Origin: CAWDNM01 sp964521195
Lineage (GTDB): Bacteria; Actinomycetota; Coriobacteriia; Anaerosomatales; JAAXUF01
DNA: 64,000 bases
Reading direction: 5' to 3'
Assembly: GCA_964521195.1 (NCBI GenBank)
Contig: CAZFRE010000001.1
Location: 1 to 64,000 of the forward strand
Shown here: positions 32,774 through 41,083 of the stretch, in pieces
Layout of the letters: each line of letters begins with the position of its first letter
How positions within the stretch are numbered: position 1 is the first letter of the stretch
Made by a program: the position numbers and the translations under genes
Notes under the pieces: generated by a model
Database searches by the model: none
What the model saw: only the letters and a program-made list of their open reading frames with translations
Told to the model about the DNA's origin: nothing

Positions 32774-33778
32774 CTAGGGGCGAGTGACGCTTGCGCCCGA
32801 GACGGTGAACGTATCGACCAGCGTGCCGCGCACCGAGTAGAACTCGCCCTCGAGTGTGTCCTCGGCGACGGTGAGCTTGAGCGCGCCCCAGTTGGACCGG
32901 TAGCGCCTGACGCTGCCCCGCAGCGGCTTGGCGAAGCCGTACCGCGACGCGCCGCCGAGCCCGTTCACCACATAGCTGATGCCGTTCCGCTCGATTCGCT
33001 CGTACGTGTGCGCATGCCCGGAGAGCACCATGTCCGCGCCCCACCGGGCGAAGGGCCACCGCATCACCGTCGTCGACCCGTGCTTGTTGTCCGATGAGTA
33101 CGGCGGATGGTGGTCCACCACCAGTTTGAACTGCGACTGTGACGCAGCAAGCGCCTTGCGGAGCCACCGCGCCTGCTTCGACGAGCTGCTTCGACCGCTC
33201 GGCTCCTGACGATTCGAGTTGAGGATGAAGAGGTGTACGGGCCCCTGGACCACGTCGTAGTAGCGCTCGTTGCCCGGCAGCTTGAAGTAGGAGAGGTACG
33301 TCTTGGGCGACGGCGTCGCATCGGTGTAGTCGTGGTTGCCGAGCGAGGGGTAGAAGCGACGCTCCCGTACCCACGTGCCGTAGTAAGCGCCGGTCGAGCG
33401 CCGGTAACGGCTGCTTCCGGTCCCGCCCGCGCGGCGGTAGTAGTCGTCGCCGGTCGTGAAGACGAACGAGGGCTCCCATGAGGCGACGAGGCTTGCGACC
33501 TCTGCGGCATGCGAATCGTTCGTGCCGTAGTCGCCGATGACCGCGAGCACGAGCGGTACCGTGGGTTCGACCGATGCGGTCGGTTCAGCCGAGCCGGTCG
33601 CGGGTTCAGCCGTCAGGGCCGTCGTGACCCCCGTCGCGGGCGACGAGGCCACGCTGGCGGGTGGCATGCTGAGAGGCTCGAGCGCGCATCCTGCGAGCAC
33701 GCACACAAGCGCGAAGGCACTCACGAATCCTGGCACGAACCCGTGCGCGACGATCGGCGGCGTGCTGCGGCTCGGCAT
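32774..33778 (-). CDS. Secreted metallophosphatase (acid phosphatase-like), lipoprotein
   Basis: 334 aa with a signal peptide ending in lipobox LAGC and a Ser/Thr/Ala-rich tether (about 34-75). The calcineurin-like core has the order VIGDYGTND, TGDDYY, GNHDYTD, DHHPPYSS and SGHAHTYER. The GDYG...GDxxY...GNHxY arrangement, with the Tyr beside the metals, is the purple acid phosphatase type. It probably releases phosphate from extracellular esters. GAAGGAGTCGG precedes the ATG. It is convergent in layout with nothing and has its own promoter region upstream. Confidence 0.83.
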   Translation of the reverse strand: MPSRSTPPIVAHGFVPGFVSAFALVCVLAGCALEPLSMPPASVASSPATGVTTALTAEPATGSAEPTASVEPTVPLVLAVIGDYGTNDSHAAEVASLVASWEPSFVFTTGDDYYRRAGGTGSSRYRRSTGAYYGTWVRERRFYPSLGNHDYTDATPSPKTYLSYFKLPGNERYYDVVQGPVHLFILNSNRQEPSGRSSSSKQARWLRKALAASQSQFKLVVDHHPPYSSDNKHGSTTVMRWPFARWGADMVLSGHAHTYERIERNGISYVVNGLGGASRYGFAKPLRGSVRRYRSNWGALKLTVAEDTLEGEFYSVRGTLVDTFTVSGASVTRP

Positions 33779-33879
33779 CCCCGACTCCTTCAGCGGCGGA
33801 CGAGCGCTACCGGGAGTTGGTACCCAGGCTTAGGGTAGAAGCCTCTCGGTGGGTTCACGCACACGACAGAGGGAGCGAC

Positions 33880-34068
33880 ATGGGAAACGCGGGCAACAAC
33901 AGCGCGGCCGCAGGGGCAGGTGCGGTCTACGGCCTCGGGATCTTCGGAGCAGTCGTGTACTACGTGCAGACGGCGACAAGCTTCTTCGGCGGTCTCATCG
34001 GCATCATCAAGGCGTTCTTCTGGCCGGGATTCGTCGTCTACGAGCTGATGCGGTTCCTGAATATGTAG
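33880..34068 (+). CDS. Small membrane protein of unknown function
   Basis: 62 aa from ATG 33880 (AGGGAGCGAC upstream). A Gly/Ala/Asn-rich N-terminus leads to one or two hydrophobic segments (GAVYGLGIFGAVVYYVQ and GLIGIIKAFFWPGFVVYELM). Similar small proteins are widespread in actinobacteria, but I cannot name a function. It is a separate transcription unit ahead of the ATP-grasp gene. Confidence 0.7.
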   Translation: MGNAGNNSAAAGAGAVYGLGIFGAVVYYVQTATSFFGGLIGIIKAFFWPGFVVYELMRFLNM

Positions 34069-34154
34069 CCGAGCGGTTGCCGGGCGCTGTTATTCTTCTG
34101 GCCGACCCATATCCGACGCCCGCGACGCTCCAGCGCGGGATCTCAGGAGGCTTC

Positions 34155-35054
34155 GTGCCCGCACGCATCGCGCTTGTCACGACAGACGTCCCCGAGCTCC
34201 TCGAGCACGAGTTCGACATCGAGCCGCTGCTCGCTGAGTTCGCGCGTCGCGGCATCCACGCGGATGCGCCGGTGTGGCACGACGTCACGGTGGACTGGAG
34301 CGCCTACGACCTCATCGTGATGCGCTCGCCCTGGGACTACTCGCTGCGAACGTGCGAGTTCCTCGCGTGGCTCGATGCGCTGCCGGACGGTCGTGTGCTC
34401 AACCCGCCAGCCGTCATCCGCTGGAATCTCGACAAGCGCTACCTGCTCGACCTGGAGGCGCTCGGCGTGACGATCGTGCCGACAACCGTTGCGGCGACGC
34501 TGGCGGAGGTCCGCATGGCCGCGGGGGCCATCCCCGGCCGCGTCGTCGTGAAGCCCAACATCGGCGCGGGCTCGTGGGGCGCGCACCTCACGCACGCCGA
34601 CGACCCGCGACTGCCCGAGTACGTCGCCGAGGTGTTCGACGCCGGCAAGCTCGTGCTCGTGGAGCCTGAGGTGCCGGAGATCACGGGTGGCAACGAGCAC
34701 GGCCTGCTCTTCTTCGACGGCGAGTTCTCGCACGCGATCATCAAGGGCCGCATCCTCGGCGACGACGGAGGGTACTTTGGCGGCGTCTACGACGAGGTCA
34801 TCACCCCGGTCGTCCCGAGCGACGCCGAGATTGCGATGGCGCGCCGCTGCAGCCAAGCCATCGCCCGCATCGCCAAGGAGCGCGGCTGGGCTCTCGGCGC
34901 CGATGCGACGCCGCTGTACGCGCGCTACGACATCGTCACCGGCGCGAACGGGCCGATGATCATCGAGGCCGAGCTCTTCGAGCCGAGCTACTTCGTAGAG
35001 TTCGCGCCGGGCAGCGTCGAGCGCGTGGTCGACGCGATGGTGCGGAGGCTGTAG
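34155..35054 (+). CDS. ATP-grasp enzyme of the DcsG/RimK-like group
   Basis: 299 aa from GTG 34155 (CAGGAGG just before). Landmarks are the N-terminal LIVMRSPWDYSLRTCEFLAW, NPPAVIRWNLDKRYLLDL, the nucleotide lysine in VVVKPNIGAGSWG, a Gly-rich loop KGRILGDDGGYFGG and a C-terminal EAELFEPSYFVEF. The WDY and NPPxVxRWNxDKxYL phrases resemble the DcsG-type (O-ureidoserine cyclo-ligase) branch, though members of that branch have varied roles. It is followed 3 bp later by the cation exchanger gene. Confidence 0.78.
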   Translation: MPARIALVTTDVPELLEHEFDIEPLLAEFARRGIHADAPVWHDVTVDWSAYDLIVMRSPWDYSLRTCEFLAWLDALPDGRVLNPPAVIRWNLDKRYLLDLEALGVTIVPTTVAATLAEVRMAAGAIPGRVVVKPNIGAGSWGAHLTHADDPRLPEYVAEVFDAGKLVLVEPEVPEITGGNEHGLLFFDGEFSHAIIKGRILGDDGGYFGGVYDEVITPVVPSDAEIAMARRCSQAIARIAKERGWALGADATPLYARYDIVTGANGPMIIEAELFEPSYFVEFAPGSVERVVDAMVRRL

Positions 35055-35057
35055 GGC

Positions 35058-36011
35058 ATGATCGCCATCCTGTTCACAGTCGTGGGATGTGCACTTCTCT
35101 TCGGCGGGGGCGAGGTGCTCGTGCGGGGGGCGGTGGCGATTTCGTTGCGGCTGGGGATCTCGAGGATGCTCGTCGGCATGACGGTCGTCGCATTTTGCAC
35201 GTCGTCGCCCGAGCTGTTGGTATCGGTTCAGGCGGCGCTGGGTGGATCGCCGGACATCGGGCTCGGGAACGTGGTAGGCAGCAACATAGCGAACGTGGGA
35301 CTGGTCTTGGGACTGACCGCCGTGATCCTGCCGATACTCGTGGAGCCTCGAGAGCTCAGGCGCGATCTCGTGCTCATGGTCGGATCGTCTGTCGCACTGC
35401 TCGCGCTCGGCCTGCTCGGGCAGATCGGACGCGTTGCCGGCATCGCGATGCTCGCGCTTCTCGGCGGCTACATCTGGCTTTCCTACCGTATCGAGCTGGG
35501 CGAGAAGCCCGTGTCCGATGAGGATTGGCACGCCGAGGAGACTGAGGAGTTCGCCGACGTGGTGATTCCGCTCTGGGTGTCGGTGGCGATGCTGGTGAGT
35601 GGGCTCGCGGCCCTCGTGCTAGGGGCGCAGCTGGTGATACGTGGCGCCTCCGAGATCGCAGTTGCGCTCGGCGTCCCGGAGGCAGTCGTGGCGCTGACGG
35701 TGGTGGCGCTGGGGACCTCGCTTCCGGAGCTGGCCACCTCGATCACGGCCGCTCGCCGAGGTCACACCGACGTGGCCGTGGGCAACGTGATCGGCAGCAA
35801 CGCGTTCAACATCATGCTCATCCTGGGCACGACGGCGGTGATCTCTCCGCTGACCGTGAGCGAACGGATGGCGCGCGTCGACATTCCAGTGATGCTGGGG
35901 TTCACGCTGCTGGCGGCGGTTCCGCTGATGACGACTGGCCGAATCGGCCGAGTGTTCGGTGCCGCGTTGCTCGGCGCGTATGCAGCGTACGTGATCGTGC
36001 TGTACGTGTAG
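35058..36011 (+). CDS. CaCA-family sodium/calcium (cation) antiporter
   Basis: 317 aa with about ten helices in two inverted halves. Each half carries an alpha-repeat: GMTVVAFCTSSPELLVS with GNVVGSNIANVGLVLG, and ALTVVALGTSLPELATS with GNVIGSNAFNIMLILG. The Glu in each SPEL/LPEL and the following Asn/Ser residues form the ion sites. This is the YrbG-like bacterial form. An acidic central loop (about 150-175) is probably cytoplasmic. ATG lies 3 bp after the ATP-grasp stop, so the two are co-transcribed. Confidence 0.92.
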   Translation: MIAILFTVVGCALLFGGGEVLVRGAVAISLRLGISRMLVGMTVVAFCTSSPELLVSVQAALGGSPDIGLGNVVGSNIANVGLVLGLTAVILPILVEPRELRRDLVLMVGSSVALLALGLLGQIGRVAGIAMLALLGGYIWLSYRIELGEKPVSDEDWHAEETEEFADVVIPLWVSVAMLVSGLAALVLGAQLVIRGASEIAVALGVPEAVVALTVVALGTSLPELATSITAARRGHTDVAVGNVIGSNAFNIMLILGTTAVISPLTVSERMARVDIPVMLGFTLLAAVPLMTTGRIGRVFGAALLGAYAAYVIVLYV

Positions 36012-36106
36012 CTCGCGCAGATGTGGCGAGTGGTCAGCTGCGCACGTGGTTTGCTCTGAGTCAGCCGACAGGCGCCGATCAGGTCCGATTCGAGAAGGCC
36101 GATTCC

Positions 36107-36748
36107 ATGACACGACGCGTGGGGATACTTGCGTTGCTTGCGGCGGCAAGTGCGACGCTCATTCTCGTCGGCTGCAGCGCGCCAGCCGCGCGTCCGGCCG
36201 CCGTGCCGGCGACCACGACCGCATCCACGACGACACCGACAGGAGGCGCGAACGTGAAGACCATCTACCTCGCAGGCGGGTGCTTCTGGGGGCTCGAGAA
36301 GTATGTCGGGCTGGTGCGCGGTGTGAGCGGCACAGAAGCCGGCTACGCGAACGGCACCCGTGATAACGCGCGCTATGGCGATGGCAGCGGCTATGCCGAG
36401 GTCGTCAAGATCGAGTACGACCCGGCAGTCGCGCCGCTGCCGTTCCTGCTCGACCTCTACTACGACGCGATCGAGCCGACATCGGTGAACCGGCAGGGGA
36501 ACGACGTCGGGGTCGAGTACCGCACCGGGATCTACTACACCGACCCGGAGGACGAGGCCGCCATCAGGGCGTCGATCGCCGAGCTGCAGAAGAGCTTCTC
36601 GGCGCCTGTCGCGATCGAGGTCGGGCCGCTTGTGCGCTACACGCCCGCCGAGGAGTACCACCAGGACTACCTCGACAAGAACCCGGGCGGCTACTGCCAC
36701 ATCCCGCGCAAGCTCTTCGACGCGGCGGCTCAGGCGCGGCCGAAATAG
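36107..36748 (+). CDS. msrA: Peptide methionine sulfoxide reductase MsrA, lipoprotein form
   Basis: 213 aa. A signal peptide ends in lipobox LVGC and is followed by a Thr/Pro/Ala tether, so this MsrA acts outside the membrane. The catalytic domain begins at TIYLAGGCFWGLE, with the nucleophilic Cys in GCFW, and has GYANGTRDNARYGDGSGYAE and EYHQDYLDKNPGGYCHI with a candidate resolving Cys. The catalytic codon is TGC, not the TGA seen in some selenocysteine MsrAs. It would repair oxidised surface proteins. How it is reduced outside the cell is unclear from this window. Confidence 0.92.
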   Translation: MTRRVGILALLAAASATLILVGCSAPAARPAAVPATTTASTTTPTGGANVKTIYLAGGCFWGLEKYVGLVRGVSGTEAGYANGTRDNARYGDGSGYAEVVKIEYDPAVAPLPFLLDLYYDAIEPTSVNRQGNDVGVEYRTGIYYTDPEDEAAIRASIAELQKSFSAPVAIEVGPLVRYTPAEEYHQDYLDKNPGGYCHIPRKLFDAAAQARPK

Positions 36749-36865
36749 AATAAGACGAGGTCAAACGCCCCATCTTGCATCTCCACCATACCACGAAACC
36801 GACCTGAGAACGAGTCCTGACATCGCCGGGCAAACGGCGTAGGCTGCCGGTTCGAGGTGATGCAC

Positions 36866-37504
36866 ATGCTGGTTCCATTCGAGAGCGAAGCGAACGGCGC
36901 GCAGCTCGCCACTGCCGCGCGCGAGCTCATCGCCTGCAACGAGGTCATCGGGCGCTACGGCCTCGCGCTGTCCGCCGCCGACGCGCAGGCGATCGTGGTG
37001 GGGCGCGCCGAGGCGCTCGCGGTGAGCGACCGGGTCGAGTTCGGCGGCGGAGTCGCGAAGGATCTCGTGCTCGCGTTCGCGGGCTCGCCGCAGGTGTCGC
37101 AGTCGACGTTCGTCGAGACGATCCTCGAGCTGCAGGAACTGTTCTACGAGTTCAAGAACGAGTCGCTCGAACAGCTCACCGACGACGACCTCATCAAGAA
37201 GATGCGCACGCTCTTCGACGACTACGCCAACGGCGACGTCGCGCTGCTCGAGGAGGCGCTCTTCGAGGGTCTCACCCGCACCATCCGAGACGAGCTCGTG
37301 AACCCGCGCCGTCCCGGCTTCCACGACCTCACCGAGTCCGAGAAGATCGACGCCGGCACCGGCTACGACGACGCTGCGGACCCCGACGCCGACAACGCTG
37401 CTGCCAACGCGCACACGCTTGCACAGCACCGCTACGACATCGGCAAGTGGGTCGACGACAAGTTCGAACCCGAATGGGAGAGCTCGAGCTGGCTCGACGA
37501 GTAG
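36866..37504 (+). CDS. Conserved protein of unknown function (possibly DUF6323 family), partner of next gene
   Basis: About 212 aa, soluble and acidic. ATG 36866 fits GAGG upstream best; GTG 36857 is in frame. The first 125 residues look like a small alpha-helical domain with a repeated 'LTDDDLIKKMRTLFDDYANGD' style helix-turn. The second half has EEALFEGL, ENPRRPG-like turns and a Glu/Asp/Trp-rich end. The content and pairing resemble the DUF6323 family, from memory only. It lies 11 bp before the next gene with a strong GAGGAG between, so the two are co-transcribed. Confidence 0.6.
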   Translation: MLVPFESEANGAQLATAARELIACNEVIGRYGLALSAADAQAIVVGRAEALAVSDRVEFGGGVAKDLVLAFAGSPQVSQSTFVETILELQELFYEFKNESLEQLTDDDLIKKMRTLFDDYANGDVALLEEALFEGLTRTIRDELVNPRRPGFHDLTESEKIDAGTGYDDAADPDADNAAANAHTLAQHRYDIGKWVDDKFEPEWESSSWLDE

Positions 37505-37515
37505 AGGAGCACCGC

Positions 37516-38421
37516 GTGCCCGACGAGAGCCGATTCGTTCCCGCATCCGCGCCCGGAGCTGACCGCGCCCTCGCGACGCCCGAGGAGCTCGCTGCGTTCG
37601 AGCAGCGCTTCATGCGGCTGCTCGAGCGGCGCACCGCGATCTACACGATGGGCGACAGCACGTCGGTGCCCAAGCACGTCGCGGTCGACCTGTTGCGCTC
37701 GGTGAGCTTCGTGCTCGGTATCGATCCCGAGCGGCCGGAGATACCGGTCGAGCTGCTCGGCGTGGATCTTGAGGACGAGTACCGGCGGCGGCTCGGTGTG
37801 ATCGAGCGCAAGGTCGCGGCGACGGGAGAGCTGTGGCACGAGGTCGTCGCGACGATGCCGGCGATTCCCAGCGTCGCCCTGCAGGACACGCTCGCGGAGA
37901 TCGGCAACTTCCCGCGCGTGTACGACTTCCGCTCGATGGCGCACGAGATCCCGCTCACCTTCGACTACCCGCTCTGCCACCCGGTCGACGAGTCGCTCCA
38001 AGGCGTCGAGTACATCCACGAGTACCTGCGCCGCCTCCTGATCGAGGCCGAGTTCCTGCGCCACTTCGAGCGCGACGTGTGCATCCGCGTGCTCGAGCGC
38101 ACGAGCCCCGACTACGCCGAGCTGCTGGTTAACCTCTACGAGCCGGTCGCGACGAACGCTCTCGGTCGCGCGCTACTGGGAGCTGACCCGCGACCGCTGC
38201 GCATCACCGCTGAGGACCGCGCCGAGCTCGCGCGCCGGCTCGGCCCGCTGGGCGACGCCGAGCGGGCCCGCGCGCTGCGCGAGGCTGCGAGCGCGGTGTG
38301 CGGTGCGCTCGGCATCGAGGATCCCGCTGCGCGCGACTACCTGCGCGAGCTGGTACCGGAGCTGCTGCCGCGCGTGCGCGTCTCGCTCGCCAACGGTGAG
38401 CTGCGCGGGGTGTGGGTCTAG
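37516..38421 (+). CDS. Conserved protein of unknown function (possibly DUF6179 family), partner of previous gene
   Basis: 301 aa, soluble, almost all alpha-helical and rich in Arg/Glu. GTG 37516 follows GAGGAG. The N-terminal region (FEQRFMRLLERRTAIYTMGDSTSV) and the middle stretch PLTFDYPLCHPVDESLQGVEYIHEYL are the most distinctive parts. There is no membrane segment and no known catalytic motif. It forms a two-gene operon with the 36866 protein. Resemblance to DUF6179 is from memory and unverified. The pair is followed directly by the operators of the next TetR gene. Confidence 0.6.
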   Translation: MPDESRFVPASAPGADRALATPEELAAFEQRFMRLLERRTAIYTMGDSTSVPKHVAVDLLRSVSFVLGIDPERPEIPVELLGVDLEDEYRRRLGVIERKVAATGELWHEVVATMPAIPSVALQDTLAEIGNFPRVYDFRSMAHEIPLTFDYPLCHPVDESLQGVEYIHEYLRRLLIEAEFLRHFERDVCIRVLERTSPDYAELLVNLYEPVATNALGRALLGADPRPLRITAEDRAELARRLGPLGDAERARALREAASAVCGALGIEDPAARDYLRELVPELLPRVRVSLANGELRGVWV

Positions 38422-38435
38422 AATCTCGCGGATTC

Positions 38436-38496
38436 GTGGAAACTGCTTGACAGACGAGTTTCCACGGTGGAAACTGGCGGCGTTGAGAGTTTCCAC
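38436..38496 (+). promoter_or_regulatory. Two identical-arm TetR operators in tandem, with embedded TTGACA
   Basis: GTGGAAACT-N12-AGTTTCCAC occurs twice, at 38436-38465 and 38467-38496, separated by one base. The arms are perfect 9-bp complements in both. A consensus -35 TTGACA (38447-38452) lies inside the spacer of the first copy. The pair sits 47 bp before the TetR start. A third copy of the same 9-12-9 design lies at 39128-39156. Confidence 0.85.
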
Positions 38497-38543
38497 CACC
38501 GACGTCGTCCGCACCACCGACGCCACCGCCAAGGAGCCGCCCC

Positions 38544-39080
38544 GTGTCCCAGAAGGACCAGATCGCCCAGACGTTCGAGCGCCACGTGGCGCGGGTCGGC
38601 TACGCGAAGGCGACGCTCGACGACGTCGCGAAGGAACTCCACATCTCCAAGAAGACGATCTACGTCCACTTCGACGGCAAGCGCGACATCTACGCCGCGA
38701 TCGTCGAGCGGCAGGCCGCGACCGAGCAGCGCAAGCTGCGCGCGATGGTCGCCGAACTGCCGGACCACCGGGCGAGAGTGGAGGCGCTGTTGAAGTTCGT
38801 GATCGGGAGCGCTCGCGCTCACATCGCCGAGACGAGCGAGTCCGAGTGGCTCGCCGAGTACGAGATCGCGGCCGACGCGTTCGCCAAGGCCAACGGCGAC
38901 CTGCTGCGCGAGATCGTCTCGGAGGGGATCGAGGCAGGCGAGTTCGTGCCGGGCGACGCCGAGCTGGTCGAGAAGATGTGCCGAGCGATGGTCCTCGAGT
39001 ACACGCTGATGGTGAACGCGCAGCCCGAATACGACCGCGATGCCGAGCTCGTCGAGCGGGTGCTGCGCTTCATCGGATAG
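38544..39080 (+). CDS. TetR-family regulator controlling adjacent small membrane proteins
   Basis: 178 aa from GTG 38544. The N-terminal TetR domain (residues about 5-50, DDVAKELHISKKTIYVHFDGK) is followed by a helical C-terminal domain. Two operators upstream and one in front of the next gene share an identical inverted repeat, which makes autoregulation and control of the 39175 gene very likely. The DNA sites have unusually wide 12-bp spacers, so the dimer probably contacts half-sites about two helical turns apart. Ligand unknown. Confidence 0.9.
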   Translation: MSQKDQIAQTFERHVARVGYAKATLDDVAKELHISKKTIYVHFDGKRDIYAAIVERQAATEQRKLRAMVAELPDHRARVEALLKFVIGSARAHIAETSESEWLAEYEIAADAFAKANGDLLREIVSEGIEAGEFVPGDAELVEKMCRAMVLEYTLMVNAQPEYDRDAELVERVLRFIG

Positions 39081-39127
39081 GCAACCAGGGTCGCGGCCAC
39101 GCGGCAGCGACCCTTCTCTGTGCAGTA

Positions 39128-39156
39128 TGGAAACTGGAAACCGAATGAGTTTCCAC
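39128..39156 (+). promoter_or_regulatory. Third TetR operator, before the membrane-protein operon
   Basis: TGGAAACT (39128-39135), a 12-bp spacer, then AGTTTCCAC (39148-39156) matches the tandem operators at 38436-38496 apart from the outermost base of the left arm. It lies 19 bp before ATG 39175, between the TetR gene and the first membrane-protein gene. Confidence 0.8.
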
Positions 39157-39174
39157 GAACGAAGGAGAGACGAC

Positions 39175-39522
39175 ATGGAGACCACAACTGCAATGAGCAC
39201 GGAAACGACCGCCTCGGTAGTGCGAGGATTCGCCGAGCAGACCCCGGGCGAGCAGGCCTTCAGCCTGTTCATCTTCGGGCTCGGCGCGGTGGTGAGCGGC
39301 GCATTCGTGTACTACCTCATCACGGACCCGGGCCGGCTCGGTGAGGTGTGGGCATGGACTCGCTCTCTCAACATCCTGGTGCAGGGCGTCATCTGGCTGC
39401 TCTTCCTGCCGTGGATGATCTGCCTTTGGATCTGGACGCTGCCGTGGGCGATGCCGATCCGGCTCGTGCTCGTGATCGCGGCGCTGGCGTGGACCAACTG
39501 GCTGCTGTGGCCGTGGAAGTAG
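39175..39522 (+). CDS. Small membrane protein of the TetR regulon
   Basis: 115 aa from ATG 39175 (GAAGGAGAG upstream). A soluble Thr/Ser-rich start of about 25 residues is followed by three hydrophobic segments; the last two are very Trp-rich (LFLPWMICLWIWTLPWAMP). The tail ends LLWPWK. No family is recognised. It is placed directly under a TetR operator, so it should be induced with the regulator. A membrane stress or envelope role would fit but is inference. Confidence 0.7.
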   Translation: METTTAMSTETTASVVRGFAEQTPGEQAFSLFIFGLGAVVSGAFVYYLITDPGRLGEVWAWTRSLNILVQGVIWLLFLPWMICLWIWTLPWAMPIRLVLVIAALAWTNWLLWPWK

Positions 39523-39590
39523 CGTGTAGGCACTGATGACACCGATGCGGAGTGCCTGACGGGACTTCGAGACGAGAAGGGTTCGAGACG

Positions 39591-39872
39591 ATGAAGATGG
39601 CATTCTGGATCGTGTTCGTGGCAGGGTTCGTGGCGTGCTCGGCGTTCGGGATCGGGCCGGTGCTCAAGCGCATGGGCGGCGACTGGATGAGCGCGCCGAT
39701 GCTCGCAGGGATCGTGCTGGGCTTGGTGATCCTCGTGCTCGCGGTCATGTTCGCGATGGGCGTGCGGCCGGGGGTGCTCGCGAGCGACTCGGCGATGGTG
39801 TGGGCACTGGTGACGGTCGTCGGCGTGAAGGTGGTTGTTGGTGCGATGGCGCTCTCGGGTGCCGCTCGGTGA
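39591..39872 (+). CDS. Small three-helix membrane protein
   Basis: 93 aa from ATG 39591. Three hydrophobic segments (about 3-20, 33-53 and 65-88) are joined by short loops, with a basic turn GPVLKRMGG after the first. It lies 68 bp downstream of the previous membrane-protein gene with no visible terminator between, so it is probably in the same TetR-controlled transcript. Family unknown. Confidence 0.62.
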   Translation: MKMAFWIVFVAGFVACSAFGIGPVLKRMGGDWMSAPMLAGIVLGLVILVLAVMFAMGVRPGVLASDSAMVWALVTVVGVKVVVGAMALSGAAR

Positions 39873-39986
39873 CGGTGCCAGTCCGGCTCGACGTCGCGGG
39901 TCGCACGCGTGCCTGCCAGGCTTCGCCCGACACCCCGCAGGGTATATACGACACAGATGGATTCTCAGGCCGAGAGGAGGCGCGTC

Positions 39987-40571
39987 ATGTTGCGGAACAC
40001 GTTGACCGGCGCGGCGGTCTTCGGCGTGCTGGGTGCTTCGGCGGCCTACATCTGGACCGCTTTCGAGTTCCCGTTCGCGATCGTGGTGCCGGCGTTCGTG
40101 GGCTGGTATGCCGTGATTCGCGGTGACTTCGGCTCACGCAAGGCGCTTGTCGGCGGGCTCGTGGGAGGCGTCTCGTTCACGGTCGTCTTCATGCTCGCGC
40201 TGTTCTTCGCGTTGACCGACGGCTCGCCGGTGGTGCTGACCGCGTGGATGTCGGCGGTGCTCGCTGCGGCGGTGGCCGGTGCGCTCACCGGCTGGGTGCT
40301 GGGCGGTGTGAGGCCGGCGCTGACGGTGGGTGGGTTCTCGGCGGTGGGGATGCTCGTGGCCGTGGCGGCTGCAGGGCTGCTGCGGACGGTCGCGCCGAGC
40401 GCCGTCGACGTCGAGGGCGCCGTGCAGTACGGCTACTTCGCTCTCTCGATGGGCGTCGTGTCGACGATCCTTGGTGCCGCGTCCGGCGCTGCCGTCTCGT
40501 GGGTGAAGGGTCACGAGCTTGGCGGGGACTCGGGCACGCCGATCGAGATGGGGCATCCGAGGCCGTCGTAG
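39987..40571 (+). CDS. Multi-pass membrane protein of unknown function
   Basis: 194 aa from ATG 39987, chosen because GAGGAGG is six bases before it (ATG 39957 is in frame but lacks a site). Six hydrophobic segments rich in Gly, Ala and Val alternate with very short loops, and the tail is polar. It resembles generic small integral membrane proteins without catalytic motifs. It may be the last member of the TetR-linked group, though a 114-bp gap separates it. Confidence 0.65.
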   Translation: MLRNTLTGAAVFGVLGASAAYIWTAFEFPFAIVVPAFVGWYAVIRGDFGSRKALVGGLVGGVSFTVVFMLALFFALTDGSPVVLTAWMSAVLAAAVAGALTGWVLGGVRPALTVGGFSAVGMLVAVAAAGLLRTVAPSAVDVEGAVQYGYFALSMGVVSTILGAASGAAVSWVKGHELGGDSGTPIEMGHPRPS

Positions 40572-40692
40572 GGACGCTCGACAAGCTCTAGGCGCGCTCG
40601 GGTGTACTCGGTCGAGATCAAGCGCTCGGCTGCGCGGGAATCGAGGAGCTGCCGCTGGCCGACCGCCGGCCGCAATTGGCTTCACCCCTTGG

Positions 40693-40733
40693 TTGAAGGC
40701 GTTCATACTCACGTGCATAATGAGAGTATGAAC
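40693..40733 (+). promoter_or_regulatory. Promoter/operator of the first VapBC-like pair
   Basis: TTGAAG (40693-40698) and CATAAT (40716-40721) form a promoter with 17-bp spacing. The perfect inverted repeat GTTCATACTC (40701-40710) and GAGTATGAAC (40724-40733), with 13 bp between, covers the -10 box. This is the expected site for autorepression by the antitoxin or its complex with the toxin. The core TCATAC recurs in the operator of the second pair at 51868-51903. Confidence 0.75.
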
Positions 40734-40759
40734 AATCCAGATCAGAATCGGGGATCGGC

Positions 40760-41083
40760 ATGACCGCCAGAGTCACCATCTCGCTGCCGGATGAGCTGCT
40801 CGCGCGCCTTGACGCGATTGCGGATAGCGAGTCGCTTACGCGTAGCGATGTGGTGCGCGAGGCGGCGGGCGCCTACGTCACCGCACATGCCGGTGGGCTG
40901 GAAGCCGCACGACGACTGCGGGCAGTCGAGGACGGCATCGAGTGGCTCAGGGAGGTCGCGGCGCGGCCGAGCCTGGACCCGCGGCCGAGTCTCGAGATAC
41001 TGCGGGAAGTCCGGGGCGAGGCGGGAGCGGTCGATCCAGGCGCGGACACGGGTGGTTCGGACGCTGGCGGCGAGGGCCAGTGA
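40760..41083 (+). CDS. Ribbon-helix-helix (CopG-like) antitoxin
   Basis: 107 aa from ATG 40760. The N-terminal RHH DNA-binding domain (residues 3-45) reads VTISLPDELLARLDAIA, then LTRSDVVREAAGAY. The remaining 60 residues are the expected toxin-neutralising tail, including PSLEILREVRGE. It overlaps the PIN-domain gene by GTGA, the usual antitoxin-then-toxin order. The dyad just upstream is its probable operator. A paralogous pair lies at 51933-52621. Confidence 0.85.
   Translation: MTARVTISLPDELLARLDAIADSESLTRSDVVREAAGAYVTAHAGGLEAARRLRAVEDGIEWLREVAARPSLDPRPSLEILREVRGEAGAVDPGADTGGSDAGGEGQ

Noticed and set aside
36107..36748. Selenocysteine form of MsrA
   Set aside because: The catalytic codon in GCFWG is TGC and the frame has no internal TGA.
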